The notes below the pieces were generated by a model. It was not told where the DNA came from, made no database searches, and was given only the letters and a program-made list of their open reading frames with translations. A DNA stretch of 64,000 bases from Uranotaenia lowii. Taxonomy: Eukaryota; Arthropoda; Insecta; Diptera; Culicidae. Position 1 is the first letter of the stretch. The number at the start of each line of letters is the position of its first letter. Location of the stretch: assembly GCF_029784155.1 (NCBI RefSeq), contig NC_073693.1:335746023-335810022 (forward strand). Reading direction: 5' to 3'. The position numbers and the translations under genes were made by a program. Of this stretch, positions 45,061-57,829 are shown in pieces.

Positions 45061-46565
45061 GGAAGATTTTCTTGGTGTTGTTTTATTTTTGTTCCTATCT
45101 CTGAATTGTTTAATATTATCAATGACTTTAAAGGGGGATTTTAAAATTGTCTACTTCGCTCACTGTGAAAATTCCAACAGATTCTGAATTATAAAAACAA
45201 GTTCGTTGCATACCGTCAACTGGTCATCATGCAACACTTTTCAACTTCTATGGCTTCGAAAAACTTAATGTCCACGGATAATCAAATTGCTTGTAGATCA
45301 AAAGTTTGAGGTTGATGGGACACCAAATTGGCGTAGTCAGATTAGTTGTCTATTGGTTTCACCAGTTTCTTCTTTGAATTTACAAAAACTTGCGATTTTC
45401 ATCATGCCAAGAAAAAGATGTAGACAAAATGAAAAAATAAATGGAAACATTTGAAAATTTATAGTTTTAATTATATAAGTGATTTCTTAATGCACCAATT
45501 ACAGCAATTTTTGGTTTTGTTCAAACTGAATTTTACTTTCTTTTTTTCAAAATTGTATATGACCCATTCCAGCGTGACGTCACAATGTTTGCAAAACAAT
45601 ATTTCGTATATTTTTGTAAATTTTACAGTTCATATCGCATATAAAAAAAAAGGAAAGTGTTCCTAAATACGCATATTGGGTAATATGCGCATACGACGAA
45701 ATGGCCGATTGATCAACATACCTAGTCAGAAAGTCTGAGGGGAAATCTTTTTTTGACAAATGGCATGAAAATTTTTCATTGTTATATAAAATTAAAAAAA
45801 TTAAAAATTCAAACAAGATTTTTAACAGTTCTGTTGAAATATATCGAACTTTGATACTCGTGCGTACAGAACATGAAACAAAAATAATAAAAGTTTTTCT
45901 TCCATATTCATCTGGAAATAACAAATTCAACAAATTGATCCTTTTAAAAACTTATAGATATTTGAATCAGAGACAGGTTGATAGATTAACCATAACAATT
46001 TTTTACTTTACATCATTGAAACATTATATCTACGTTCTAACTACAACCTTGCAGTCAAAATAGAAGAGCTAACTACTGATCTAAAAAAAATATGATATGA
46101 ATAAAATATTTCCATGAAATATGGCATCCTTATCTATGTTTCATGCACAACAACTAGTAATACTGGGGGGAACTTTGATCACCGGGATAACTTTGATCAA
46201 CATGAAATTTATGCAGATAATCTTTAACTAAGTCTGAAGTTAAAATATCTGAAAACTGTTTTCTACGTTTGAAAGCCTATAAATTAAGTTGCAAATAGGC
46301 TAAATTTGGTTTGTAATTGGAGATCTTTTTATATTACTCAACATGTAGTTTTAAAGTTTTAAAATATATATTTTTTTACGAAGACTCGCAAACAAACACC
46401 TCTCCTGATAAAACGGTAGCATTTAGAAGCATATGGGTTGTTTTATAGGAAATTTTAATTATTTTTGTCCTATGTAAAGGAATAGTTTAAAAGTTATTTA
46501 ATGGTAATTATATGATAATTTTTGGATATTAAAAAAAACCTAAATTTTCTATTAGAAAGTCTGTA
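45061..46565. other. AT-rich sequence with repeat fragments
   Basis: No gene recognised. AACTTTGATCA occurs twice in 30 bases (46171-46181 and 46189-46199) around CACCGGGAT, and CCATTCCAGCGTGACGTCAC occurs near 45566. Both look like fragments of dispersed repeats, without second copies here. Confidence 0.4.
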
Positions 46566-47065
46566 NNNNNNNNNNNNNNNNNNNNNNNNNNNNNNNNNNN
46601 NNNNNNNNNNNNNNNNNNNNNNNNNNNNNNNNNNNNNNNNNNNNNNNNNNNNNNNNNNNNNNNNNNNNNNNNNNNNNNNNNNNNNNNNNNNNNNNNNNNN
46701 NNNNNNNNNNNNNNNNNNNNNNNNNNNNNNNNNNNNNNNNNNNNNNNNNNNNNNNNNNNNNNNNNNNNNNNNNNNNNNNNNNNNNNNNNNNNNNNNNNNN
46801 NNNNNNNNNNNNNNNNNNNNNNNNNNNNNNNNNNNNNNNNNNNNNNNNNNNNNNNNNNNNNNNNNNNNNNNNNNNNNNNNNNNNNNNNNNNNNNNNNNNN
46901 NNNNNNNNNNNNNNNNNNNNNNNNNNNNNNNNNNNNNNNNNNNNNNNNNNNNNNNNNNNNNNNNNNNNNNNNNNNNNNNNNNNNNNNNNNNNNNNNNNNN
47001 NNNNNNNNNNNNNNNNNNNNNNNNNNNNNNNNNNNNNNNNNNNNNNNNNNNNNNNNNNNNNNNNN
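46566..47065. other. Assembly gap, 500 N
   Basis: Exactly 500 undetermined bases directly upstream of the LINE remnant; the missing 5' part of that element may lie here. Confidence 0.99.
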
Positions 47066-47129
47066 TTAGGAATTATGTTCGTCAAGTTATGTCGTGAGAC
47101 GGAATACTATGTAAATAAAATAAATAAAG

Positions 47130-49180
47130 TAAATAGAAACTTCTATGGAGAAAAAAATAATTGTTGTCGCATATCTGCATTTCCAATGTAGCGGTGAACA
47201 CAAAAAAAATTTCAAAGGAGATTTACTTAAACTCACCAGACACAAATCGAGATTTTTTATATTGGTGACTATAATGCAAAACACCGATCTTGGAATAATA
47301 TTTCATCAAATACTAATGGGAATATTTTATTTTAAGACTGCTCTGCAGGTTATTATACTGCTGAAAATACAAATACTGTTGAATGAATTTAATCAATCTT
47401 TGATCGATGATGATCTTCAGTTTTTAATACGACTGAAAAAAATTCGTCAACACCAATATCAACGAAATAGGGATCCTTATTTGAAATCTGTTTATTGTGA
47501 CCTTTAAAAAGAGATCAAACGTCATTTCAATTTTATTCGTAATTCGTAAAAGCAGTAGAGGACATAACACCCTACTGAAAGCCATTTTGGAAATCAACTA
47601 AAATTCTGAATAAGCCTCAGAAGCCAATTCCAACTTTGAAAGATGGAGATAAACTTCTTTCAACTAACGCAGAAAAAGCTCAAAAATTAGCCCAACAATT
47701 TGAGTCTGCTTATGATTTAAATTTAAACCTTGTAAGTCCAATTGATGCTCAAATTTCCCTAGAATTTGATGATATTCTTTCTTACCTAAATGTATTTGAA
47801 AGTTCTAGTTAGATAGATATTTATGAATTTAAATTGATTTTTAAAAAATTAAAAATACGGAGGCTACCGGGCAAGATAGGATTTTCTGTATTTTTTTTAA
47901 AGTTGTCTGAAAGCACTTTACATTTTTTAGTCAAAATCATCAATAAATGTTTTCACTTGGCTTATTTTCTCAATGAATGGAAAAGTGCCTTAATAACTCA
48001 AATTTAATACCTGGAAAAGTGCTTCAGAGCCTTCAAGTTATCGACCAATTAATTTACTTCCATCTTTAAGTAAACTATTTGAGAGAGTTATTTTGAATAG
48101 AATGATGATTCACATTAATCAGAATTCTATTTTTCCTGACGAACATTTTGGTTTTCGTCATGGACATTCCACTACACATCAACTTTTGAGTGTAACTAAT
48201 ATGATTAACGCTAGCAAATCTTAAGGGTTTTCAACTGGTGTTGCTCTTCTAGACATTGAATAAGCTTTTGACAGTGTTTGGCACAAAGGGTTAGTAGCTA
48301 AATTAGCTCGATTTGATTTTCCTGTATATCTCACCAAAATTATTCAAAATTATTTGACTAGCCGAACCTTACAAGTAAGCTATCAAAATTCATGCTCTGA
48401 AAAGACACTTGTTAGAGCTGGTGGCCCTCAGGGCAGTATACTTGGGCCAATTTTATACAATATTTTTACTTCTGATCTTCCTGATGTACCAGAAGGAAAA
48501 AGTAAAAGATTGTTTGCTGATGATACTTTGCTTTCAGCCTAAGGTCGAAATTTACGGGTGGTACGCAGTAGATTGCAACAAAATTTAAATTACGTTTTGA
48601 ATTACTTGAAAGTGTAGAAAATTTCTCCTAACGCTTCCAAAATTCAACTATATTTCCCCATAAGCCGAGAGCTGAATTTTTAAAATCCAATGAAAATCAT
48701 TCCATAACTTTTAATGGGGTTTGATTAGAATGGTTTGATCACGTGAAGCACTAGGGACTCACACTTGATCGGAGTTTTACTTTAAAAAATCACATTGAAC
48801 GTATTCAATCTAAATGTAATAAATGAACTAAATCTCAGTTCTCTCTTCAACAGAAAATCCCGAATGTTCCAGAGAAATAAGATGCTAATCTACAAACAGG
48901 TGCTCCGACCAGTGATAATGTATGCAGTTACGATTTGGTCTAGCTGCTGCGCGAAAAAAGCAATCCACAGGATTCAGAACAAAGTTCTGAAAATGATTTT
49001 GCGGCTCCCACCTTGGCACAGCACCGAAGATCTTCATCGAATTGCGGGCATTCAATCGATCGAAGAGATGGCCAACAAAATCATCTCCTACTTCAGAGGC
49101 AAATCGATGCAGTCTTCCATCGCAGAGATTCGTTCTTTTTATAATAAGTTTAATTTATAGTTTTTAGTTGTAAGTTTAAA
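47130..49180 (+). mobile_element. Jockey-type non-LTR retrotransposon, inactive
   Basis: The remnant runs in the order expected of ORF2 of a Jockey-clade LINE: part of an APE-type endonuclease, a linker, reverse transcriptase and a C-terminal region. The 5' end is lost in or before the scaffold gap. The coding frame is broken by stops and frameshifts, except for two short open stretches (48354-48542 and 48795-49160). The 3' UTR and tail are not sharply defined; a T/A run follows at about 49235. The last 300 bp are GC-richer than the AT-drifted remainder. Confidence 0.85.
47200..49160 (+). pseudogene. ORF2 (endonuclease plus reverse transcriptase) of Jockey-like LINE, decayed
   Basis: ORF2 protein of this family nicks target DNA (APE-type endonuclease) and copies the element RNA by target-primed reverse transcription. 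Visible pieces are: an endonuclease segment near 47210-47340 with FKGDLLKLTRHKSRFFIL and a degenerate remnant of the catalytic Asn/Asp region; a linker 47409-47507 with DDDLQFLIRLKKIRQHQYQR; RT fingers 48026-48105 with SYRPINLLPSLSKLFERVI and, at about 48144, FGFRHGHSTTHQL; RT motif A near 48257 (LLDIE, stop, AFDSVWHKGL); motif B near 48420 (GGPQGSILGPILYNIF); and motif C at about 48513 (FADDT). The C-terminal piece (48795-49160) has LRPVIMYAVTIWSS and EDLHRIAGIQSIEEMANKI. In-frame stops include three TAA codons at about 48222, 48269 and 48540, and a TAG at about 48616. Frames also shift, so no functional protein is made. Confidence 0.85.
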
Positions 49181-49379
49181 AGAAACGCATGTTCCTCTCC
49201 TGAAACTTCTAAAGGGGTTATCAGAACATGACAGAATTTTTTTTTAAAATTAAGAAACATTCATTCCTATGCTCAAAATACCGATTTTAGAGATTTTCAA
49301 ACCAAATTCCGGTTGTGTTTAATCTTGAACATTTCAACACAACTGTGGCATCACTGAAGATCTGAAACTGGACCGAGCC

Positions 49380-51200
49380 CTGCCATTTGCCCCGTAGGAG
49401 AATTACTCATCCCCATCAATCGGATTGTGGCGGTTGCTCCTCACTTCACACAGTACCAACATGAGAACAACAAAACGCAGCAGCAGCACCAGTTGGCCAT
49501 GACTGTGGCTCATTCCCAACATGTTTTTTTTCCTGAACCGTTTGCTTGCTTGATGCGTGGTTGGTTGCCAATAATTCCGATGCATGGCTGCCAAGCCCGC
49601 TTACTGCGATCTACATCCGGGGGTTGCCTCCCGTTTTTGTTTGGGCTGCCTGCCTGTTTTTCTTTTCTCTCTGTATAGAAAAACGAAGTCAAGAGAGATG
49701 GGTGAAAATGTTTGCTAACCTCTCGTCTCGTCACGCTCCGGTGCTGTTGTTGGTTCAACAGAATTCCTGTCGAGCCGCGTCCTTGACCACCCTCACGACG
49801 ATGAACTGTCAGAATTTTTTTGGCAAAACAGGGAGCTTTTCTCGGGAGTCCTCCTGAAAGGGCGCATGCTCGCTCTGGGTAAGGAAAAGCGTTACGCACC
49901 GTTACGGTTCTCCACCCAGGAAAAATGGCGTCACCCTTCGGTGGAGCCGAAGTTTGACGTTTCTGTCCGGAAAAGGAGCCTGGAAGAGAGTGCTCCCGCT
50001 CCCGAACGATTGTGTTGTCCTAGGCAAGGGAATCCTTGGCCAAGCCAAGGGATTGCTCGGTTCGCAGCTCAGTGCCGAGCCTGGCATGGCCCAGTCAAAG
50101 CCAACTGTGTTCCCGAACGGTCGTCGGGTGTGCGATATTCCGTAGGTCGTGTAGGTCATGTGCGTGTGAACAGTGTTCTGGGTTTGGACAAGCTACACAG
50201 CCGTCATTCAGGAGTAATGTCATCAGATCCGTGGAATTTACCAAGGGTGGGAGCAGCTTTGCGTGCGGCATACTTCGAGGCGGTGATATAATACTCTGGT
50301 TGTTTAGCTAAATTGCTCTACTATTTCGAGTGCACTGCCTGTGTTTAACCATTTGAATGGGTGAGAAAAGCTGGAAATCTGCCCAAAAGTGACGTATAAG
50401 GATATAAGACGGAAAATTCCCGCAAATCGGAAGGTAGCGGAAGCAGTAAGGCGAAAAGTGTTTGTGTGTGTCTGTCTATGTTGTGTCAGTGTGCTGCGGG
50501 AGGTGGGAGGTGAAAATTGAAATCGATACCTTCCGCAGAATTCCGGAGTTGTTAGACTGCGCCCGCTAGGATCAAACTGCTGACGTTTACGTGCAGGGTT
50601 TTGTTTTCTCCTTTCATGTGGATACAGGAAAACCTCCGCCCTAGTGCCGGTTCTAGCAATGGATAGCAATCAATCACCCGCAAGGAATACACAGGGAACA
50701 AAAACTTGAAAGATCACAAACGTATTAAAACCGCAGGAGGCTGCGGAAGCATTCATCTTCCCCAAAACATCTTCCAGCAAACCAAATAGGTAAGCAAGTG
50801 CCGATAGCAATCGCTAGAATGACGGCTGTGAAAGAAAGAAAAAAACATCGCTAACATTCCGATACGGGCATAATCGATTTCGGTCGGTTCTATTTTGGTC
50901 GGATTTTCTCTTAACTTGGGAACCCTCCCCCCGTTTGCAAACTCACCTTCCCCGAACATATTTCATCCATTCAGTTGTTGGAGCTTGGCGGCAGCTTAGC
51001 ATAACGAAAGGCAAGTTTCCCATCTGAGATAACTTTTTCGTCGGAGTGTGTCTCGACGAACTTATTTTTGGAGGGAAGCCCAAGGATTGACGTAACAACT
51101 AACAACATCAACAGAAACCATCTGATATAATCCGAATGTGATTAGTAGTAGCTAGGTAGGAGCTTGGCAAGCTGGCCGCAGCCAGGGAAACAGAGCAAAA
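49380..51200. other. GC-richer, low-copy-looking island 5
   Basis: High-GC, CpG-containing DNA without copies elsewhere here. Many mid-sized frames on both strands (up to 141 codons at 49866-50291) overlap and carry no known domain. An initiator-like TCAGTG at about 50486, a purine-rich untranslated-looking stretch and a good splice donor at 50790 would fit a promoter and non-coding first exon on the plus strand. No TATA box or downstream element was clear. Confidence 0.4.
50786..50799 (+). other. Candidate splice donor (ATAG|GTAAGCAAGT)
   Basis: The exon side ATAG and intron side GTAAGC give a strong donor. It lies at the right side of GC-rich island 5. Acceptor-like sites downstream are TTTTTTTTGTTGTCTAG (ends about 51259) and TTTTTTTTCTTTGTAG (ends about 51650). 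Neither opens a convincing coding exon. Confidence 0.35.
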
Positions 51201-52911
51201 CGAGAAAAAGTCAGTCGTGTGGTAATTATAATTTGATTTGTTTTTTTTTGTTGTCTAGGCTCAAATGCCGAGATTAATACTAGGAAACCGATAATCCGGA
51301 TTGCTATTGTTGTCGTTGTTGGTACGAACGATGAAATCTTTTTTCTCGATCATTGGAGTGTGAGATGCAAAAGAAGGAAATTTGAGGCAATTTCGGAGAT
51401 TATTTCAGGGTAAAGCTGTTTTTCTTAGAATGACTGATTATGGATGAAAACCAAAAGACTCAAAAAAATAAAAGCGTCATTAAAGCTTAAATATGTTATT
51501 CGTTGAAACAGCAAAAAGCTTCATTGCTCCATATCTAGATTTCGAAATAACTCAATTAATGAGGCATTCTTTAGTTTTTTCTTTCTATTGAATGCATTTT
51601 GGTTCCTTTCTAGATTGTTATTATTTTAAATTGTATTTTTTTTCTTTGTAGCCACCGGGACATACACTACTCTCAGGGACATTTGATTCCAAAGATGAAA
51701 AATAGCCGTTTTGGAAAGTCGTAGCAAGCCCTGCTCGAGAATGGAAGTGTTTTTCATGTCTTTATTATATTCTCACTCTTTTTTGCGTAAAAATACAATG
51801 TAAGAATAAGAGTGACGAATGTGATAAAGAAATATCTGCAAAAAAGAATCGTACAAACTGTTGTCGCCGGCAAAAATATTGGATCAACTGTATGAATATA
51901 TGGCACATATTGGAAATTTCTGGTGAGATCAATCCAGTTTTTTGTTCTTTTTATGACCGTATATAATCATATGAATAGTTTGGCAAGGAACTCCACGTTT
52001 CATTCTTCACCTTTTATTGGTTCTTTTGAGTTTTTCCTCACATGGTTGGCCTGGTCGTAGTAGTATCTGTAATGCATTTTCTAAGTACCAGATACTATGT
52101 TGAAAAAAAAGAAGTACACGAGATTATCATTTGCCAGGATTAGACATGATGGTGTTAGGAGAAAATAAAGAAGAAGAAAGTTGAAAAAGAGCTGTTCTGA
52201 ATCATTCTTATTTGTATGTTTGTTGGAAGATTCAGATTTTGCGAAGTTGGGACAATTCATTAAAGAAAAATACAATAAAAATTAAATCTTCATGCAAACG
52301 TATACACATTTTTAATATTTTTGTGTGAATTTATGTTAAATTGATGCACAAAATTTAAGTATCATTTTTGACATAATATTCAACCAGAGAAAGGCGGTTG
52401 GAACAACAAATTTTTAAAGAATAAGATTAACATACATTTATGTCATACTAGGTGCACAAAAGCAAAACACCACAGTGTACATAAAAATTGCTCGGAATTT
52501 AATTGAACATCAAGCTTATCTGACAATCGGTTACATCCGACCATTGCTTCATCCTGTTCTGAAGTCTTACGGAAAGATCCACAGGGCGTAGCAATGAAAT
52601 CTCGTGTTCCACTTGTAGCCATCATGAAAGATTAAGACGTTGATTTACAATAATTTTCCATTATTTTCTGGATAGTGAAGAAGCGTTCACGAATTTTTAT
52701 AGCAGTTCTAAACAGCTTAACTGAAGTGTTAATACTGTTAGTAGTGAAACATTTTTATTTAAATTAAATTCCTGCTCACAGATGATTGGTTAACCTTTTT
52801 CCTTCAAAATAGCTTTCCGTTAGCTAACTTCTTGTACTCCCGGTTATCTATTTACGTGTTTTCATTCCAGATATCGTTTTTTTGGTAACTTTTAACGACT
52901 GATATTTTTTG
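51201..52911. other. Intergenic or intronic sequence
   Basis: Apart from the two acceptor-like tracts at about 51259 and 51650, nothing is recognisable. Short frames are not supported. Confidence 0.4.
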
Positions 52912-52914
52912 GTT

Positions 52915-53040
52915 GTTTATTTTCTAATTGACATTTCAGTCTTTAGGAGGCAAATTATAGAGTTTTACAATTTGCCCGGGCAAATTCTGAAACTCAGTAA
53001 TTTGCTCCCTAAAGACTGAAATGCCAATGGGAAAATAAAT
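52915..53040. mobile_element. Small palindromic MITE-like element (126 bp)
   Basis: The entire segment folds on itself around CCCGGG (52975-52980): CATTTCAGTCTTTAGGAGGC pairs with GCTCCCTAAAGACTGAAATG, and the outer TTTATTTTC pairs with GAAAATAAA. There are only scattered mismatches, and the loop is effectively zero. Confidence 0.8.
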
Positions 53041-53524
53041 ACATCGATTATGCACAGTATGTTTCGCACAAACTGGCCTAAATTTGTAATAAATTCGTTA
53101 GATGATTCTTTGAGGATGACCGTATTTAGGGTTTTTCAACCTGAATGTATTTCTCCTAGTTGGATTTAAGGATTAATTCCAGTTATTCTTTAATCTGCAG
53201 ATGCTTATTTTTAATACTGAATAGAATTGTGGGCTTTATCCAGAAACGAAGCTAATTAATTTCTTTTAAATTGAGGATTTGGTTAATTCTTATCTATGTA
53301 TCTCCAAAACCAGATGGTTTCCTAATTGACAACGTGGGTTTTTTCTTTGTTTATATTTCGGATTTCTTTTCTACCCCACCACCAACTGGACATTTGCCTA
53401 CTCATGTGACGCCAAACTTCTGTGGATAACGTCAACTGTCGTTTATAAACATTTTTGAATGTTTTATAAATATTGTCGACAAAATGCATCGGATTCAATA
53501 TGCCAACGCAAACTCACATTAACA
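53041..53524. other. Intergenic sequence, nothing recognised
   Basis: No gene seen. The right part may belong to the Helitron-like end that follows. Confidence 0.45.
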
Positions 53525-53547
53525 TATGAATGCGGGATCAGCTAGTT
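53525..53547 (+). mobile_element. Possible Helitron-like 3' end (copy F)
   Basis: GCGGGATCAGCTAG followed by T is close to the GGGTCAGCTAG terminus of copy A. The expected hairpin is weak here, and upstream subrepeats are not recognisable. Confidence 0.4.
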
Positions 53548-53696
53548 TTTAATTATAAATACATGCGAAGGAAATATCAACACAGGTTTTAATCATTGTA
53601 ACCAAGGGATTGAAATATAGAGAAAATTCTTTGCTTTTGGAATGATAATGATCAAAATCCTGCAACTGCTTCACAATTTGCAACAATTAGCACATT

Positions 53697-53715
53697 TTCT
53701 CTCTCTCTCTCTCTG
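53697..53715 (+). repeat. (TC)n microsatellite
   Basis: About nine TC units in a C/T-rich context. Confidence 0.85.
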
Positions 53716-53970
53716 AGCACTGAGGTTTCTCTCATTTAAACGCCAACCCTCTGATTCTCTCTAACAAATTGCCATAAATTACCACAAAATCAATCATTGG
53801 CTGCACAATTGGTGTGATCATTGACGTATTTTCTCCCTTCATCTCAGTTCCTCGATTGTAACGCTTACCTCACAGAAAAAAAAATGACATTGTGAACTCG
53901 AAACTAAGAGAGCGAAGATTGATTTTTGTAGCTATATTCTAACACTGTTTTGATAAACGTTCTATATATA

Positions 53971-54367
53971 CATTAGGCCGGAACAAATTTCAAACCCTTC
54001 TTTTGTCACTCGGAGTAGGGACATCGCGAGGGGGGAGACAATAAAAAATAATGCGAAAAACAAATAAATTGGAATAAATTGCACGGAAGCTTGTATGCAA
54101 CAAAATTTCATATTATATTGTTGCACAAAACTTATAAATCAAGTAATTTTTTATCGAATAATTCAATGAAATCAAGAAAACAAAAACTCCCATCTTCTTA
54201 AATTTAATTTCTAGTCTTGTAAACTTTCAGATATTGGAATTTTTTATAGGAATTTACATAAATTACTTTAAACTTTATTTATTCCCCCCTTCGAGTTTTT
54301 TGGAAAATTCAAAGAAGGGGGGGGGGGGGTGACAAAAGAAGAAAATGATATTTGTTCCAGCCTTATA
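53971..54367 (-). mobile_element. MITE family M1, copy 2
   Basis: Reverse-oriented full-length match to 37893-38295. The ends are TTAGGCCGGAACAAATTTCA and TGATATTTGTTCCAGCCTTA, with TTCTTTTGTCACTC and GTGACAAAAGAAG inside them. The right subterminal region has a run of 13 G (about 54319-54331). Confidence 0.75.
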
Positions 54368-56473
54368 GAATGATCGTATGAATGTTGAAAAAAAAAACAG
54401 TATTTTACTACCAAACTGGAGACAATATATGTACATTATTGTACATACATAAATTTCATTTCTTATTAAAGCGACGAAAACTACACCAATAGGGCGTTAT
54501 TCGGCACCTTTTTTGTACCTATCGAAAGAATGCAAGAGGACGCAAGATTTTGCTCTCATAGACTGCAAATCGTTCCCAGCGAAAATATTCTTCAGTTCTC
54601 TCATTGGTCAATGTCACTCAATTCCCAACTAACTTTTAGTCAAGATAAGCCTGATTTTTTCAAGGCTCAGTCTGACAACCTGATAACCCAATGGATTTCC
54701 CTGATTTTTTTTAAAAGCCCAATTTTCACGAAGGCGATGAAAAATGGGTGGTGAATACAATTGCTGAAGTAAAAATGTGGAACGACAACCAAAAAAAAGA
54801 TCATCACTTTGAGCAAAATTTCTGTTACTTTGACGTATCTTGATTTTTATTTCACCGGTTCCTGGTTTTTTTTTTTAAAAAAAAAAAGGGCAACTCTGGC
54901 CATCTGCTGATGTTGAGAGAACATGACGATGAATTTCTCACTTGAAGCCAGCGCGGGAGCAAACACTATTTCAAAATAAACAAACATGGCGGATTTTCTA
55001 TCATATCCGATTTAAACTGACTTCAGACAACAATATATACGATCTTTTCAGTATGCATTTGGAATTGCGATTCGCAACACCATTGTAAACGACTGAAGTT
55101 ACGGATTTCTGATACGATTTCATGTTTGCTTTTGATAACTTTTTTTTTTTCATTCTCTTCCCTTTTTTTTGTTGATCAAAAGTCTCAACACAAAGTATTT
55201 ATTATCTTTTTACAAAAACCTCTCGATAGTCTAGTTTTCGACATTCAATTTAAATTTTCGACAACAAAAGTCATAGATTTCGACAAGAACATTTCCACCT
55301 CCTTTGTTTGCAAAGAAATATTAATAAAAGCATATTGGATTTGCTTGTATACTTCACGGCGTTTTTACACCTTAGAACAGAATGTTGGGTGTCGATAAGA
55401 AGGTTATTAAGTTAAGTGAATCAATTTTTTTATGCCTGACTTATGGATTCAGTGGAATAATAATATTTTAATTCGAATGATATAACTGAACAGATTTGAA
55501 GTCGTTATTTGTCATAAAAGTCATGGCCCATCAAAGTTGAAAAATAATTTTAAAATTCATCATTCATTTGAATACGATTTTTCAAATTTCTAGTTAATTT
55601 TGTTAATTCGGTGTAAGAAAGTGTTTGTTATTGATTGAATTGGAGACAATTTGTTAGAGTTTGCAAACCTGAAGAAAAAACAGCGGTTTTCCAAAAACTC
55701 TTCTCTTCAAAAAATTAAATAAAATTTTGGTTTTTGCATTTTTTCCACATACTTTGTTCGATATTTCACGCATGCATTAAAATATCGATATGGAAAATAT
55801 TCATTGTGTATTTTTTGTAAATACATCACTCAAATATATCAACGCGCTTCGAGATTTTTTGATTATGATTAGTGTTGTTTTAAAACAATGCAATGCTTCA
55901 CAGGGATGAATGACCGAATACATTTAATTCCGATCCTCCATCCATTGATTCTTTTTATGTTGCATTTATTCGAATAAAAGTTGTGTTTTCTCGTGATTAA
56001 AAATCATTCTTATCTGGTCGATGGCATTGAATTTAACAGGTGATTTAGAATATTACTTTTTAAATTATCGATTTACTACATTTTTAAACTGCTTTATTAG
56101 AATATTTTTTTATGAGCCACATTTGCTTAACTGGGAGAGCTTAAATAGAAAAATATAAACATATATAGCTTGAGCCAAGGCTGTGTGAACGAGAATGTTT
56201 TTGGGGTTTCAACCCCCTAAATAGTTTTTTTTTCAAGTTAAATTTTTTATTCAAGAAATATATCTTCTAAACCCTTCATTTCATGATTTTTTTTATTTTT
56301 TTTTAAATCAATTTTAACAGTTAGTACATCATGAAAAAAAAAATAAAATACGAATTTCACCTTTTCCATATATTATTTTTTGTAAATTTGTTTGGATAAC
56401 GTGCCGCTATTAAGCCTACCCCCATTCTGATACCTGTAAATTTGTTACTTTATAAAACGAAGGGATAAGTAAT
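54368..56473. other. Intergenic sequence, nothing recognised
   Basis: About 2 kb without a supported gene. A CAAACATGGCGGA stretch near 54982 resembles promoter/initiation-type ATGGCGG motifs, but the frame closes after nine codons. Confidence 0.45.
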
Positions 56474-56536
56474 GAGAAATAACTTGATCCTAAAAGGTGT
56501 TTAATGTGAAATAACTTGATCCTAAAAGGTGTTTAA
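56474..56536 (+). repeat. Short tandem duplication, about 36 bp twice
   Basis: GAAATAACTTGATCCTAAAA, followed by GGTGTTTAA, occurs twice in direct succession with one or two differences. Confidence 0.9.
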
Positions 56537-56569
56537 AAATAAGTGGTTACAAACATGTCAGAAAATTGT

Positions 56570-57435
56570 CTCGCCATTTGAACCTCAAAATTCATTCATC
56601 GAAAACTAATTTTTCACATCAACATGTAAGTAGTCGTGTGAAAGATGTCACGTTAGCAACAGATTGTGCGAAAAATAATGTTAATTTTGTATCCTTAACT
56701 TCATTACAAATTTCTTTGATTTAAAATAAACTCGTTTTTTCACTATTTACAAATTTCAAGCTGATATGAAACTTTCTACCAAAAACCAATTTCATCCTCA
56801 CTTTTTTTTCCAAAATGCTCAACTTTACATCCAAAATTTACACTTTTCGATGCTCAAGTATTTGAGAGATAATTTTCTATAATTTGGATGCCCTAAATCC
56901 TACTAAGCATTTCTTATCAGCCTAAGTTTGCGGAAAAATTGAAAATAGGTAAAACATTTTTAACAATTTTCTGCATTTTTTTAAACAAAACTTCAAAATA
57001 TTACAAACATTTTCTAAATAAAGATTTTACTTCAGTGTTAATTTTTCCCAAGACCACAATTAATTTTGCCTTCTGCGAAAAAAAAAACGCTTTTCTTTTT
57101 TTTTTTAACTTTTCCCATTTTGTAAAATACGTAAATTTTGAAGAATTGCCAAGAAGATTCAAACTTTATTCAATTTTAGATATTTTTTAAGTAGAAACAA
57201 ACTGTTGGAGCCTACAACCAACAAATTTGCTAAACAGATCTTGATGAACTGAATTTGACATTTTTAGATCATTCATCATCGTCATCTTCAAAATGTTTAT
57301 CAAATACTGAATAATGTATTATAAACAATTTTAGATTTAGTTTTTTTTTCAATTATGGGGATTTATTTAGTTCATCTGTTTGATTTTAATTAAATCTGAC
57401 TCATTTCCAAACTTATAAACTTCATATCAACAAAG
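56570..57435 (+). repeat. Dispersed repeat R1, copy 2
   Basis: Colinear with 7370-8310 in the same orientation (CCATTTGAAC, AAAATTCATTCAT, GCTGATATGAAA, ACCAATTTCA, GAAAATAGGT, TTCTGCGAAAAAAA, AAACTTATAAAC). Frames such as 56939-57190 are not conserved between copies. The class is unknown. Confidence 0.55.
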
Positions 57436-57665
57436 CAAAAGGTGATAGTCAAGATCAAATTTTCCAAAATGCTATTCATTAGTTTAGTTTTAAACATTTC
57501 TATAATTTTCAATTATTCAGTAAACTTTTTATTACACATTTGTCGTTTTCAATATTCTTGGACTGTGTTCACGCGTAGCGGAATATATTGTCGTCGGTTT
57601 GCCATAAAATTAGGAAGAGAGCTTATCTCTCTTATCAATTAAGAATTCTATCCCGATCTTTCGAT

Positions 57666-57724
57666 CGCGGTTCAAAGTTTACTGTGTAGCCAATAAAGTG
57701 CCACACAGTAAACTTTGAACCGCG
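57666..57724. repeat. Perfect 22-bp hairpin with 15-nt loop
   Basis: CGCGGTTCAAAGTTTACTGT, then GT (57666-57687), is followed by a 15-nt loop and then its exact reverse complement (57703-57724). It could be a tiny palindromic mobile element, a remnant of transposon ends or a structured RNA. The stem length is near that of a miRNA duplex, but the perfect pairing is atypical. Confidence 0.9.
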
Positions 57725-57829
57725 TTTCGTTTTTGTTCGCCTAATAAATTGGAATTTTGCTAAGTTCTAATTTTTGTAGTTATATTTTCCTCAAGAACAA
57801 TCTTCCGAATTTCGTACAGACTGAATACT

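Noticed and set aside
46522..47097. Open frames of 177-191 codons across the second gap
   Set aside because: Made of N; no sequence evidence.
47200..49160. Active LINE
   Set aside because: Multiple in-frame stops and frameshifts in RT, a degraded endonuclease part and a missing 5' end.
49866..50291. 141-codon plus-strand frame as a gene
   Set aside because: Three other frames overlap it on both strands and no family is recognised; the region looks more like promoter or untranslated exon DNA.
54975..55020. Start of a gene at an ATGGCGG motif
   Set aside because: The frame ends after nine codons and no splice donor follows closely.
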